Source of the DNA: Chryseobacterium sp. G0186
GTDB lineage: Bacteria; Bacteroidota; Bacteroidia; Flavobacteriales; Weeksellaceae
Length of the DNA: 64,000 nt
Assembly (NCBI RefSeq): GCF_003815675.1
Contig: NZ_CP033918.1
Coordinates: 2,356,001-2,420,000, forward strand
Direction of reading: 5' to 3'
The notes under the pieces were generated by a model, which was not told the origin of the DNA, did no database searches, and saw only the letters and a program-made list of their open reading frames with translations. This document shows, piece after piece, positions 1 through 8,636 of the stretch. How positions within the stretch are numbered: the first letter of the stretch is position 1; the number at the start of each line of letters is the position of its first letter. The position numbers and the translations under genes are program-made.

Positions 1-2
1 TT

Positions 3-617
3 ATGGGATTCAGTGGTTTTCTGTGGAAGTTTATCGGTAGCCTGGGAGTTGCAGGGGTTATTGCCGGGGTTGCCCTAAAAGACCTTGTTTCAAGTATCTT
101 TTCAGGAATGCTGATCGGAATAGATAAGGCATTTAAAGTTGGAGATTATATTACCATTGGTGCTCATTCCGGAACCGTACAGGAAATTGGTTTTCTGACT
201 ACAAAAATACTTACGGATGATGGAAAGAAAGCCTATATCCCTAATCAGGTGGTCTTCAATGCTCCGTTTTATAATATTACGGCATCACCACAACGTAGAA
301 TTATTCTCAACTTTGAAATTCCTGCAGATGAAGACATCAGCAAGGCCCAAAAAAGTATTCTGGAGGTCATAAAAGGCCTTGATAATGTGGATAAGCTGGA
401 TACCGCAGAGGTTATCTTTACTGATTTAAAACAGGGTTCATTTAACCTTCAGGTAAAATTCTGGATAAAAGTTGGTGCTAATCTGGCCCAAGTGAAAAGT
501 ATGGCCTATCTAGGCATTAAAGAACGATTTGATACAGATAATATTCAGCTGGTAACCCCTACGAGTATCAGTATCACGAACGGAGAAAATAATTTATATG
601 AAAGTCAGGACAAGTAA
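3..617 (+). CDS. MscS-type mechanosensitive ion channel, 5' truncated by the window edge
   Basis: The protein is the C-terminal part of a small-conductance mechanosensitive channel of the inner membrane, which opens under membrane tension to release solutes. The first visible residues form the pore-lining helix (GSLGVAGVIAGVALKDLVSS), rich in Gly and Ala as is typical for TM3 of MscS. The beta domain follows (FKVGDYITIG, then the PNQVVFNAPFYN stretch) and then an alpha/beta C-terminal domain. The reading frame is open back to base 1, so the Met at position 3 is probably internal and at least two membrane helices are missing. Its original terminator seems to have been separated from it by the insertion sequence just downstream. 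Confidence 0.85.
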   Translation: MGFSGFLWKFIGSLGVAGVIAGVALKDLVSSIFSGMLIGIDKAFKVGDYITIGAHSGTVQEIGFLTTKILTDDGKKAYIPNQVVFNAPFYNITASPQRRIILNFEIPADEDISKAQKSILEVIKGLDNVDKLDTAEVIFTDLKQGSFNLQVKFWIKVGANLAQVKSMAYLGIKERFDTDNIQLVTPTSISITNGENNLYESQDK

Positions 618-750
618 TTTAAAAAAACAAAGGATTTTGTCTCCCTTAGATTCTTGCGAAGTTTGTGGATAAGTCGGCTAACTTTCTCAGAATTGCAAGA
701 AATGACTAGTCCTGAAAATCTGATACAGATTATAGGACAAAAATAAATAA

Positions 751-1620
751 TTAAACCAGAGCAAATTTTCTTTTGCTTTGGTTTTTATTTTTATAAGTTC
801 TCATTTTAATTTTTGTCTGTTTATGCATTTGATTTGGGGTTAGATAATAATTTGAAAAATGAGGACGTAGATTATTATAGGTTTCAATGGATTCATCCAC
901 TAATTTTCTTCTTAACGCATTGTTTATATGATGTCTATCAATATTAAATTCATGCTTTAAAATACCATTTATCCTCTCTGCTATTGCATTTTCATAAGGA
1001 TCTGAGTTTTGTGTCATGCTGCATTTTAATTGATGTTTTTGCAAGACTTTCTGATATTCATTCGAGCAGTATTGTAAGCCACGATCAGAATGATGAATTA
1101 ATGGGCCTACCATACCTTTGTGTTTCTTTAAAGCTCTTTTCAATGCGATAAGACTACTTTCTGTATTTAAATTATCTGCTACAAAATGTCCCACTATTTT
1201 CTTGGAATAAGCATCCGTTATTAAGCTTAAATAGCTTGGGCTTTTTCTGTCCCCTATGTAAGTAATATCAGCAACCCAAACCTGGTTGGGTTTTGTGATC
1301 TGATAGTCCAGAATCAAATTTTTATGCTTTCTGAAGCGATGATGGGAGTTGGTCGTAACATGGTAATTTTTCCTGGGGACAATCAATAAATGATTCGCTC
1401 TTAGGATGTCAAAGAATTTATCTCTTCCTACTTTGATAGAACCTAGGGATTCTTTTAAAATAAAATATAGTTTTCTGCCTCCTAATCGGGGCATTTTAAT
1501 ACGAACACACTCTACCAGTTCTACAACCTCTGAAGCCCTATTCCTACAAACTTCTGTACGCTTGATACTTCTATAATAGATTTGTCTATTTAACCCTAAC
1601 AATCCACAAGTAAAAATCAA
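751..1620 (-). CDS. IS3-family transposase OrfB (DDE catalytic subunit)
   Basis: This is the catalytic part of an IS3-type transposase with a retroviral-integrase (rve) core. The DDE triad is visible: the first Asp in VWVADITYIG, the second in HHSDRGLQYCS, and Glu in NAIAERINGILKHEF. An N-terminal HTH_21-like region (MPRLGGRKLYFIL) precedes the core. Its start is TTG and overlaps the orfA stop as TTGA. In this family OrfB is normally made as an OrfAB fusion by -1 frameshifting; an A-rich run (GGAAAAAG) lies just before the overlap but is not a perfect slippery heptamer, so reinitiation is also possible. The frame is intact, so the element may be active. Confidence 0.9.
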   Translation of the reverse strand: MIFTCGLLGLNRQIYYRSIKRTEVCRNRASEVVELVECVRIKMPRLGGRKLYFILKESLGSIKVGRDKFFDILRANHLLIVPRKNYHVTTNSHHRFRKHKNLILDYQITKPNQVWVADITYIGDRKSPSYLSLITDAYSKKIVGHFVADNLNTESSLIALKRALKKHKGMVGPLIHHSDRGLQYCSNEYQKVLQKHQLKCSMTQNSDPYENAIAERINGILKHEFNIDRHHINNALRRKLVDESIETYNNLRPHFSNYYLTPNQMHKQTKIKMRTYKNKNQSKRKFALV

Positions 1621-2051
1621 AGTTTCTTTTTCCTTACTGCGGAAGTCATCGATTGTTCGGGTGGTGAGTTTTTTCGAATATCAATGCGATATTCTTTCTC
1701 TGCAAGATCAATCATCATATCAAAAAATATAGCTTTTTTATCAGCAATATAAGCCTGTTTTTCCAAGAAGGCTTTCTGTTTTTCAAGAAGCTTAACTTCA
1801 GCTTCCAATTCCATAATACGTTGTTCAGGTGTCTTTTCCATGGCATAAGGTCTTTGGTTTTCCCAATCAAAGTTACCATATTTTCTGAGCCAATTTAAAA
1901 TAGTCCCGTGGGATTGTATACCATATTTCTTGCGACAAGTACTAATGGTCGATTCACCAGATTCAACTTCTTTTACTATTTGAAGTTTTAAACTTAAACT
2001 GTAATCTTTCTGTGTACGCTTGATGTACACTGACCTTAATTGTTCTTCCAT
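1617..2051 (-). CDS. IS3-family transposase OrfA (DNA-binding subunit)
   Basis: This 144-residue protein has an N-terminal helix-turn-helix (SLKLQIVKEVESGESTIS, then YGIQSHGTILNWLRKYG) and a leucine-zipper-like coiled coil (about residues 72-100, MELEAEVKLLEKQKAFLEKQ). This is the standard OrfA layout, in which the HTH binds the terminal repeats and the coiled coil joins it to OrfB. It is the first gene of the element, and its stop overlaps the orfB start by four bases. Confidence 0.9.
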   Translation of the reverse strand: MEEQLRSVYIKRTQKDYSLSLKLQIVKEVESGESTISTCRKKYGIQSHGTILNWLRKYGNFDWENQRPYAMEKTPEQRIMELEAEVKLLEKQKAFLEKQAYIADKKAIFFDMMIDLAEKEYRIDIRKNSPPEQSMTSAVRKKKL

Positions 2052-2101
2052 AACGTTTTGTTTTTGTGTATCGCTATTTCAGGACTAGACAAATCTATAA
2101 T

Positions 2102-2137
2102 AAAAAAGCTGCTTCAGTCTGTGAAGTAGCCTTTTTT
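2102..2137 (+). terminator. Rho-independent terminator, probably originally of the MscS gene
   Basis: GCTGCTTCA and TGAAGTAGC form a hairpin flanked by A6 and T6, so it could work in both directions. It lies immediately outside the right end of the IS. No other plus-strand gene ends nearby, so it most likely served the MscS gene before the insertion. Confidence 0.6.
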
Positions 2138-2157
2138 AGTATTGAATGGGTTGGAAA

Positions 2158-2312
2158 GCGCAAAGACGCAAGATTTCCCTCCTAAAACATGGTATAAGGC
2201 GCTAGGATTTTATCTTCGATAAAATTTGATGCTGTGGAAATTCGTACTGTTAGAAATCTTAAGTTTTCTTGTGTCTAAATACACTATGCAAAAAAATCTT
2301 TGAATCTTTGCG
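2158..2312. repeat. Dispersed intergenic repeat, copy A
   Basis: The unit begins GCGCAAAGACGCAAG and ends CTTTGCG, giving short inverted ends. It contains a palindromic core, AGGATTTTATCTTCGATAAAATT, here at about 2203-2225. The same core occurs at about 27559 and 29940. No open frame is visible. It looks like a small non-coding repeat family, possibly of MITE type. Confidence 0.65.
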
Positions 2313-2332
2313 ATTACCAACACTATTGAGAC

Positions 2333-2827
2333 TTATTTTCTATGGTGGTTTTTAGAAATTCCGAGGCTATCTTTTTTAGGGATTTTGGCAATAGTATCAT
2401 TTTCAATCATTACAGCTTCTCCCATTGTGTTATTATTATTGGTCATCACAATGTCCTCTTCTAATACCACTACTCCTGTTGTACTACAGACTTCTTCTTT
2501 TGGTTTTGAACACCCTACTAAAAATAGAAGTAAAGAAAATACACTGAGAGCAATTTTATTATTTTGAAGCTCAACAGGAATAAATTTAAAGAAATTTGTC
2601 TTTAAATTTTCAAATGAACCAGATCTGTTTATTAGTTGATGATTATAAAATCTACCACAAATAGGTTCTTCTTTCTTTTCTTCAATAATCTGCTGGATTT
2701 CCTGAGGTTCTTTTTGGGTAAAGTCAATTACACATTTATTGCAGACAGAGCAAAATTTGCCTTTTTCCTGTGGGGACATAGATTCCCAATTTTCAAGGCA
2801 TGGTTCCGGAATATATAAGTTTTTCAT
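2333..2827 (-). CDS. Small cysteine-motif protein of the FCxxCxKxVxDFT family
   Basis: The N-terminus (PEPCLENWESMSPQEKGKFC, then CNKCVIDFTQ) matches a leader domain common in Flavobacteriia, where it often precedes a carboxypeptidase-like regulatory or TonB-linked region. Cys residues in the CxxC motif and in PICGRFY could bind a metal. A hydrophobic segment follows (ALSVFSLLLFLVGCS), then an Asn-rich, charged tail. At 164 residues it is shorter than the multidomain forms, so it may be a stand-alone version. The function is unknown to me. It lies downstream of sucC but behind a terminator, so it is probably transcribed separately. Confidence 0.7.
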   Translation of the reverse strand: MKNLYIPEPCLENWESMSPQEKGKFCSVCNKCVIDFTQKEPQEIQQIIEEKKEEPICGRFYNHQLINRSGSFENLKTNFFKFIPVELQNNKIALSVFSLLLFLVGCSKPKEEVCSTTGVVVLEEDIVMTNNNNTMGEAVMIENDTIAKIPKKDSLGISKNHHRK

Positions 2828-2850
2828 AGAAAAAGTTTCTTATATGCATT

Positions 2851-2885
2851 AAAAAACCGTTCCAAAAAATTGAAACGGTTTTTAA
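2851..2885 (-). terminator. Terminator after sucC
   Basis: An inverted repeat (AACCGTT...AACGGTT with one bulge on each arm) is flanked by A6 and T5. It lies 20 bp past the sucC stop and serves the minus strand. Confidence 0.75.
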
Positions 2886-2905
2886 TTTATTTAAAAATTT
2901 TAATC

Positions 2906-4096
2906 TTACGATAAAACTTCTTTTACTTTGTTTGCAGCTTCTTCTAAAGTAATTGCAGAGTGTACCGGAAGACCAGACTCGTCAATTAATTTTTTAGCTT
3001 CTACAGCGTTAGTTCCTTGTAATCTTACGATCAATGGAACCGGAAGGCTACCCATAGCTTTATAAGCATCTACAACTCCTTGAGCAACTCTGTCACATCT
3101 TACGATACCTCCGAAGATGTTGATTAGGATCGCTTTTACGTTTGGATCTCTTAAGATGATTCCGAAAGCAGTTTGTACTCTCTGAGCATCTGCAGTACCA
3201 CCTACGTCAAGGAAGTTAGCAGGGTTACCACCAGATAATTTGATGATATCCATAGTTGCCATTGCAAGACCAGCACCGTTTACCATACAAGCAACGTTAC
3301 CATCCAATTTCACGAAGTTAAGACCAGCTTCACCAGCTTCAACATCCATTGGATCTTCTTCTCTTGTATCTCTAAGCTCAGCAAGGTCTTTGTGACGGAA
3401 CAATGAGTTGTCATCTAAAGTTACCTTAGCATCTACAGCGATAATTTTGTTATCAGAAGTCTTTAATACAGGGTTGATCTCAAAAAGAGAAGCATCAATC
3501 CCAGTATAAGCATTGTATAGAGAAGTAATGAATTTTGTGAATTCCTTGAAAGCATTCCCTTCAAGACCTAGGTTGAAAGCAATTTTTCTAGCCTGGAAAC
3601 CTTGAAGACCAATAGCTGGGTCAATAAGTTCGTTGTGAATTAAATGAGGAGTTACTTCTGCTACGTGCTCAATATCCATACCTCCTTCAGTAGAATATAC
3701 AATTGTATTTTTCCCTTCAGCTCTGTCTAAAAGAATAGAAACATAAAATTCCTTAGTTTCAGATTCTCCAGGATAATAAACATCTTCTGCAATCAAAACA
3801 GAGTGTACTTTTTTACCTTCAGCAGAAGTTTGAGGAGTGATCAACTGCATTCCAAGGATATTCTGAGCATTTTCCTTAAGTTTATCCATGTTTGGAGAAA
3901 ACTTAACACCTCCACCTTTACCACGACCACCTGCGTGAATCTGTGCTTTTACAACCCAAGCCTGTGCTCCAGTTTCAGCAGTCAGTTTTTCAGCAGCTGC
4001 TACAGCTTCGTCTACGTTGTTTGCAACGAAACCACGTTGGATAGCTACTCCATACTTTGATAAAATCTCTTTTGATTGATACTCGTGAAGATTCAT
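2906..4096 (-). CDS. sucC: Succinate--CoA ligase (ADP-forming) subunit beta
   Basis: This is the TCA-cycle enzyme subunit that works with SucD to convert succinyl-CoA plus ADP to succinate plus ATP. It has the expected length (396 residues). The start MNLHEYQSKEILSKYGV is the canonical N-terminus, followed by an ATP-grasp domain (VVKAQIHAGGRGKGGGVK) and the C-terminal CoA-ligase domain (NGAGLAMATMD, then DVGGTAD and NIFGGIVRCD). sucD is not adjacent, a common arrangement in Flavobacteriia. A terminator follows. Confidence 0.97.
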   Translation of the reverse strand: MNLHEYQSKEILSKYGVAIQRGFVANNVDEAVAAAEKLTAETGAQAWVVKAQIHAGGRGKGGGVKFSPNMDKLKENAQNILGMQLITPQTSAEGKKVHSVLIAEDVYYPGESETKEFYVSILLDRAEGKNTIVYSTEGGMDIEHVAEVTPHLIHNELIDPAIGLQGFQARKIAFNLGLEGNAFKEFTKFITSLYNAYTGIDASLFEINPVLKTSDNKIIAVDAKVTLDDNSLFRHKDLAELRDTREEDPMDVEAGEAGLNFVKLDGNVACMVNGAGLAMATMDIIKLSGGNPANFLDVGGTADAQRVQTAFGIILRDPNVKAILINIFGGIVRCDRVAQGVVDAYKAMGSLPVPLIVRLQGTNAVEAKKLIDESGLPVHSAITLEEAANKVKEVLS

Positions 4097-4227
4097 ATTA
4101 TTTTTATTATTTTATTTAAATATTTAAAGGTTGACAAATTTACTAAAAAGACATGGAAGTTCAAGTTTATTGACTTAAAAATTAAAGTCTATTTGACTTG
4201 ATTTTTAACATATCTATCAAAATAGCC

Positions 4228-5505
4228 CTATTCTTCCGCTAATTTCTCAGACTGTGAACCGATGAACGGAATCTTAGGAGCAAGGAAATATCCTGTAAGG
4301 CTTGCAAACAATATCGGTACGAAATAAGTAAACCCTGTAAGTGTTCCTAAAATAATAGTAGTACTCATCGGAGTTCTTGTAACACAGGCATTGATGGCAG
4401 CCATACAACTTACAATGGCCAGGGTGGTATCCACCGTTGGAAATAAATTATGGATAATTAATCCCAATGTTGTTCCTACAAAGAAAAGCGGTATGATAAA
4501 ACCGCCTCTCCACCCGGAAGTTACCGTAATGGCAATGGCTATTATTTTAAAGACAAGTACTAAAATCAAGAAATTTAATCCGAAGTTTCCTCCTATTAAT
4601 TGATTGATCTCGTTGTGTCCAAAGTATCTTGTAATTGGGAAATTATAGGCAATAACTCCTAAAATAATTCCTCCTACCAATGTTTTGATATAGATGGGAA
4701 AATTTCTGTATTCAAAAATCTTTTTGAAGAATTTCACCACGAAAATAAAGATCCATCCAAACAAAGTTCCTATAATTCCGAACAATGTTGCATATAGAAA
4801 GTCGTATACTCCTGTGTAATGGTAAGCTTTCAGATCCCAGGTGGCACCAATTCCCAAATGGATAATTAATGCAAACATCAGATAGCTGAAACAGCTTGCT
4901 ACCAATGCAGGGATGATGGCTTTGTAATATTCCACAGCGTGCTTATGATGAAGAATTTCCAACGAAAAAAGACTTCCTCCGAGTGGTGCTCCAAATAATG
5001 CTGTAAAACCAGAGGCCATTCCGGCAATACTTAGAGAACGTAATTCTTCACCTTTCAATCTGAAAATTTTTCCCAGCCAGGTTCCTGTGGATCCGGTAAC
5101 CTGTACCAATGGTGCTTCGGGACCTAGGCTTCCTCCTGATGCAACACAGAAAAGGGATGAAAGAATCATGGAGGGATTATTTTTCGGCTCCAGTTTTCCC
5201 TTGTTAAATCTGATGTTGTTGACAATCAAATGAATTTCTCCGGGATCACCGATAAAGTGGATTACCAAACCTGCCAGCAAACCACAGACTGCCATGGTAG
5301 GAATCACCTGCCAGCCTTGAAAATGTGCCAAAAATTCGGTAAAATGCTCCAGTACAATCCAATATCCGCCGGCAATACTACCGCCTACAAGACCTGTAAT
5401 GGCCCACATAAAAAAAGTACGGCTGAATACAAACGGATTAAACCTGATTGGTTGATCCAAAAGGTTGAATGTTCTTATAAGCCGTCTTCTTCTGTGAATC
5501 TTCAT
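4228..5505 (-). CDS. ClC-type voltage-gated chloride channel/transporter
   Basis: This is a membrane protein of the ClC family that moves Cl- (or exchanges Cl- for H+) across the inner membrane. Family signatures are visible: GGSLGPEAPLVQ, containing the gating Glu of GxxGPE, and GWRGGFIIPLFF, corresponding to the GxFxP motif. About ten hydrophobic segments span the 425 residues. There is no C-terminal CBS domain. It lies 2 nt after the DUF423 gene and is probably co-transcribed with it. Whether it is a channel or an antiporter cannot be told from sequence. Confidence 0.92.
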   Translation of the reverse strand: MKIHRRRRLIRTFNLLDQPIRFNPFVFSRTFFMWAITGLVGGSIAGGYWIVLEHFTEFLAHFQGWQVIPTMAVCGLLAGLVIHFIGDPGEIHLIVNNIRFNKGKLEPKNNPSMILSSLFCVASGGSLGPEAPLVQVTGSTGTWLGKIFRLKGEELRSLSIAGMASGFTALFGAPLGGSLFSLEILHHKHAVEYYKAIIPALVASCFSYLMFALIIHLGIGATWDLKAYHYTGVYDFLYATLFGIIGTLFGWIFIFVVKFFKKIFEYRNFPIYIKTLVGGIILGVIAYNFPITRYFGHNEINQLIGGNFGLNFLILVLVFKIIAIAITVTSGWRGGFIIPLFFVGTTLGLIIHNLFPTVDTTLAIVSCMAAINACVTRTPMSTTIILGTLTGFTYFVPILFASLTGYFLAPKIPFIGSQSEKLAEE

Positions 5506-5507
5506 TT

Positions 5508-5894
5508 TTATATTTTATTTTTAGCAAAATAAAGAATAAGCATTCCCCAGCTTAGAATCATCAATAGTCCTCCAAGTGGCGTAATAGGACCAAGGAATTT
5601 AAGATTAGCCCCCAAATAGTCCTGTAGGCTCAAGAAATAGATACTTACTGAGAATAAAAGGGTTCCTGCAATCATTAAAATGGAAGTCCATTTTTCTGTA
5701 GAGGTTTCAAATTTTAAAATATATCCGATGATCAGCAGGAAAAATGCTGCGTACATCTGGTATCTTACTCCGGTTTCAAAACTTTCGAGTCTTTCTACCG
5801 ATAATATTTTCTTTAAGGCATGTGCTCCAAATGCTCCAAGGATCACAGAAAGCATTCCATAGACTGCTCCAAAAATCAGGGTAATTGTTTTCAT
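5508..5894 (-). CDS. DUF423 family membrane protein
   Basis: This is a 128-residue protein with four hydrophobic segments. The N-terminus GAVYGMLSVILGAFGAHALKK is diagnostic for the DUF423 (YgdD/TMEM256-like) family, and PLGGLLMILSWGMLIL at the C-terminus also fits. The molecular function is unknown. It sits directly upstream of the ClC gene and one base after the secreted protein gene, so 4228-6984 reads as one operon. Confidence 0.9.
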   Translation of the reverse strand: MKTITLIFGAVYGMLSVILGAFGAHALKKILSVERLESFETGVRYQMYAAFFLLIIGYILKFETSTEKWTSILMIAGTLLFSVSIYFLSLQDYLGANLKFLGPITPLGGLLMILSWGMLILYFAKNKI

Positions 5895-5895
5895 T

Positions 5896-6984
5896 TTATA
5901 ACGCTTCTAATTCTAAGGTTAAATATTTTTTTGTTTTATAGTCCTGCCAGGTTCCAATCATCTTGTCTCCTTTCATTTCAGCTTCTATCAGGGCTCTTGG
6001 AATCCATTGACTTGATTCTTCACTGTAATGGTCATTTTCTATGATGGAAATATGGTTTCCTTTCATTGTTCCATCCCATTGAATCAGTTTTTTGTTTTTA
6101 TCGTACCAATATTCAGCATTAAAAGAACTAATGCCTGACCGGTCATTATTTGGATAAAGACGCTTGATGAGAACCGTAATGGGATATTTCCCATCAATTT
6201 TTCCTTTGTACAGTTTATTCCGGAAGCTTGTTTGATCTGTTTTTTCGGAACCTGAAAGTAAATTTTTGATATAGGGACTCCAGTATTTATCCAGCTCTTT
6301 ATAAGAAAATTCTATTTCGTGGCTGTCAAGATCATCTAAGGCCCTCATGGCATGATTGGAACATCTTCCTGCAACAAACGTTAGTTTATCTTTTCCAAAA
6401 TAATATCTTATATCATCCAAATACGCCTCGGTAGAACAGCCTTCATAAAGGGCAATCTGATCTTCGGTATCTTCTGCTTTATTTTTTTCAGATTTTAATT
6501 CCTTAAGAAAATCATTAACTCTTTTCTTTATCCTTTGTCCAATTAAATTTTCTACCGTTTTCACAGCATTTGTCTGAAATAAATCCTGGGCATTAATTAG
6601 ATTCCCTGTTCTCAGATCAAAGTTTTTCCAGTCTGAAAAACTTTCGGGATAAGCTCCGGAAGCTTCTCCATCCAAACCAATGGTCAAAATATTTTTAGGA
6701 GTTTCCAGTTTTTTCCAATCATAGAAATAAACATAATTGGAGTAAGAGGTTGTTCCCGTAGAAACCAGTTTAAAAGGATTAGTTCCTGAGTTGGGAACAT
6801 ATTCCAATTGATCAACCTGCAGAAATGTATTGATTTTGCTCTCCACCAATGGATTTTCGGCATAGGAAATAACAGGAAAAGTGGAGTCTTCCGTTTTTGG
6901 CGGCAGATTGCTGATCTTTACATTTTTCTGTTGTGAGAAGCCTAAACCGGAAATCAACAGAAAGAACAAAATCTTTTTCTTCAT
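5896..6984 (-). CDS. Exported protein with a DUF3298-like C-terminal region
   Basis: The protein has an N-terminal signal peptide (MKKKILFFLLISGLGFSQQ). Residues 85-230 (EASGAYPESFSDWKNFDLRT, then LINAQDLF, and KDKLTFVAGRCSNHAMRALD) resemble the DUF3298 domain of RsiV-type and related exported proteins, with the pattern TG..l...dlF. The C-terminal third (WYDKNKKLIQWDGTMKGN, then GTWQDYKTKKYLTLELEAL) looks like an additional beta-rich part. Its function is unknown and it probably acts in the periplasm. Its ATG overlaps the stop of the small membrane gene upstream (ATGA). Confidence 0.7.
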   Translation of the reverse strand: MKKKILFFLLISGLGFSQQKNVKISNLPPKTEDSTFPVISYAENPLVESKINTFLQVDQLEYVPNSGTNPFKLVSTGTTSYSNYVYFYDWKKLETPKNILTIGLDGEASGAYPESFSDWKNFDLRTGNLINAQDLFQTNAVKTVENLIGQRIKKRVNDFLKELKSEKNKAEDTEDQIALYEGCSTEAYLDDIRYYFGKDKLTFVAGRCSNHAMRALDDLDSHEIEFSYKELDKYWSPYIKNLLSGSEKTDQTSFRNKLYKGKIDGKYPITVLIKRLYPNNDRSGISSFNAEYWYDKNKKLIQWDGTMKGNHISIIENDHYSEESSQWIPRALIEAEMKGDKMIGTWQDYKTKKYLTLELEAL

Positions 6985-7151
6985 GATCTTGATTTCAGAT
7001 ACATTAAAATAAACTTGGCAACTAAAGTAGAAATACCGAGTATGATAAACATATTGGCAAATCTTTTGGAACTTTTAAAACCCTCTAATGTGGTCTTTTT
7101 TAAAAAGAATCCAAAGAAAAGAAATACGATAGGCAGGATAATCTGTAACAT
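6981..7151 (-). CDS. Small two-helix membrane protein (56 aa)
   Basis: I translated this frame by hand. It has an ATG start and 56 residues, beginning MLQIILPIVFLFFGFFLKKT and ending FILMYLKSRS. It has two hydrophobic segments (about residues 2-17 and 34-52) separated by a basic loop (KKTTLEGFKSSKR). Both ends overlap its neighbours: its ATG overlaps the mvaA stop as TAATG, and its TGA overlaps the next ATG as ATGA. Such tight coupling at both ends argues strongly for a real gene. The function is unknown. Confidence 0.75.
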   Translation of the reverse strand: MLQIILPIVFLFFGFFLKKTTLEGFKSSKRFANMFIILGISTLVAKFILMYLKSRS

Positions 7152-8479
7152 TAGTTTCCTCTCATTCTGTTAAACTCATTGATCACCTCGTGGTGGCTCA
7201 CTGTCTTATCTTTAAAATAGGTCACAAAGTGTTGTTTCTCTTCTTCTGTAGCTCCTAATTGATTAAGAATATTCAATAAGTGCATTTTCATATGACCTTT
7301 CTGAATTCCCGTGGTTACCAATGAACGTAAAGCTCCAAAGTTTTGTGCCAATCCGGAAACAGCCAGAATACTCATTAATTCCTGAGCTGAAGGTTTTCCA
7401 AGTAAGGCCAGAGAGAATTTTACCAATGGGTGAAGATTGGTTAACCCTCCTACTACTCCTACAGAAATCGGAAGATCAATCCAGAATCTGAAAATTCCGT
7501 TGTCTGTTGTACAATGAGTCAGTGATCTGTATTGTCCGTCTCTTGCAGCATAGGCATGAGCACAGGCTTCTGTTGCTCTGAAGTCATTTCCGGTTGCTAT
7601 TACTACGGCATCTACCCCATTCATTACTCCTTTATTGTGTGTAGTAGCACGGTAAGGTTCAATTTCAGCGATGGTAACAGCCTGCTTAAACTTGGAAGCA
7701 AATTCTTCAGGAGAAATACCGCTGTCGTCTTTTAAGTCTTCCATTTTACAGGAAACCTCAGCTCTTACAATACAGTCTGGAGTAAAATTAGAAAGAATAT
7801 TCATCACAATCTGTAATGAGTTCTTTTCTTCCTGAGTAAAATCTTCGCTTGTAGCCACTTCCTGTCTTAATGTTTTTCCAAACTGCTCAAGACATGAATT
7901 GATAAAGTTGGCTCCCATTGAATCTACGGTATCAAAGCTTGCTTTCAACTGGAAATAATTCGGCATTTCTGCAGTCTTATCCACAAGATTTATATTCAGA
8001 ATTCCACCGCCACGTTTTCTCATGTTGGCCGTAATTTCCTCTGTAGATTCAAGAAGTTTTTTCTTTAAACTGAAATTAAAGAAATGCAATAGTTTATGGG
8101 ATTCCACATTAAATATAAAATGCGTGTGTCCCAATTTTTCTGTATTGATAATGGTCGTTTTAAATCCTCCTTTATCGATCCAGAATTTTGCGGCCTTGGA
8201 AGCTGCTGCTACTACTGAACTTTCTTCAACAGCCATTGGAAGGGCCAATAGCTTTCCGTCAATTAAAAAGTTCGGAGCAATTCCGTAGGGCATATAGAAA
8301 TTGGAAATCGTATTTTCAGAAAACTCATCATGAAGTTTCTGAATACCTGCATCTTCATTCCAATATTGCTTTAATATATTTTGATATTCCTGATTTCCCT
8401 CAAGATATTCGTTTACGAGCCAGTCGATTTTCCCCTGCTTTGGAAGCTTAGAAAAACCTTCGATTGGTTTATGATTCAT
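7151..8479 (-). CDS. mvaA: Hydroxymethylglutaryl-CoA reductase, class II
   Basis: This enzyme interconverts HMG-CoA and mevalonate. Some Flavobacteriia make isoprenoids through mevalonate, so a biosynthetic role is plausible despite the 'degradative' family label. The class II signature is clear: DAVVIATGNDFRATEACAHA with the nucleotide-binding region, then ARDGQYRSLTH. The C-terminal helical part contains the expected QKGHMKMHL with the catalytic His. I chose the ATG at 8479 (MNHKPIEGFSKLPKQGKIDW), which gives 441 residues and the family N-terminus; an upstream ATG at 8560 would add 27 atypical residues. It is the first gene of a coupled operon down to the ClC gene. Confidence 0.93.
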   Translation of the reverse strand: MNHKPIEGFSKLPKQGKIDWLVNEYLEGNQEYQNILKQYWNEDAGIQKLHDEFSENTISNFYMPYGIAPNFLIDGKLLALPMAVEESSVVAAASKAAKFWIDKGGFKTTIINTEKLGHTHFIFNVESHKLLHFFNFSLKKKLLESTEEITANMRKRGGGILNINLVDKTAEMPNYFQLKASFDTVDSMGANFINSCLEQFGKTLRQEVATSEDFTQEEKNSLQIVMNILSNFTPDCIVRAEVSCKMEDLKDDSGISPEEFASKFKQAVTIAEIEPYRATTHNKGVMNGVDAVVIATGNDFRATEACAHAYAARDGQYRSLTHCTTDNGIFRFWIDLPISVGVVGGLTNLHPLVKFSLALLGKPSAQELMSILAVSGLAQNFGALRSLVTTGIQKGHMKMHLLNILNQLGATEEEKQHFVTYFKDKTVSHHEVINEFNRMRGN

Positions 8480-8636
8480 GATATAAACTTTAATGAGCCG
8501 TAAATATAATGATTTTGAGGTTCTTTTTTGTTGATAACTTCTATGAAAAAAGATTGACATTTATCAATTTTGGAACTAAATTTGAACAAAATTTAAATAT
8601 TTTTTTGATACAAATAGTAACATTGTTTTTACTACT

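Larger units (their letters stand above)
703..2091 (-). mobile_element. IS3-family insertion sequence, complete
   Basis: The element is about 1389 bp. Its ends are imperfect inverted repeats: TGACTAGTCCTGAAAA at 703-718, and the reverse complement of 2076-2091, TGTCTAGTCCTGAAAT, 14 of 16 identical. They start TG and end CA as IS3-family ends do. Inside are two overlapping frames, orfA and orfB, on the minus strand. I see no clear 3-4 bp target duplication (AAA before, AAT after). The element lies between the MscS gene and a hairpin that looks like that gene's terminator. Confidence 0.85.

Noticed and set aside
2385..2567. Plus-strand frames inside the 2333-2827 gene and similar frames opposite other long genes
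   Set aside because: They are shadows of clear genes on the other strand, with no start context or protein-like features.
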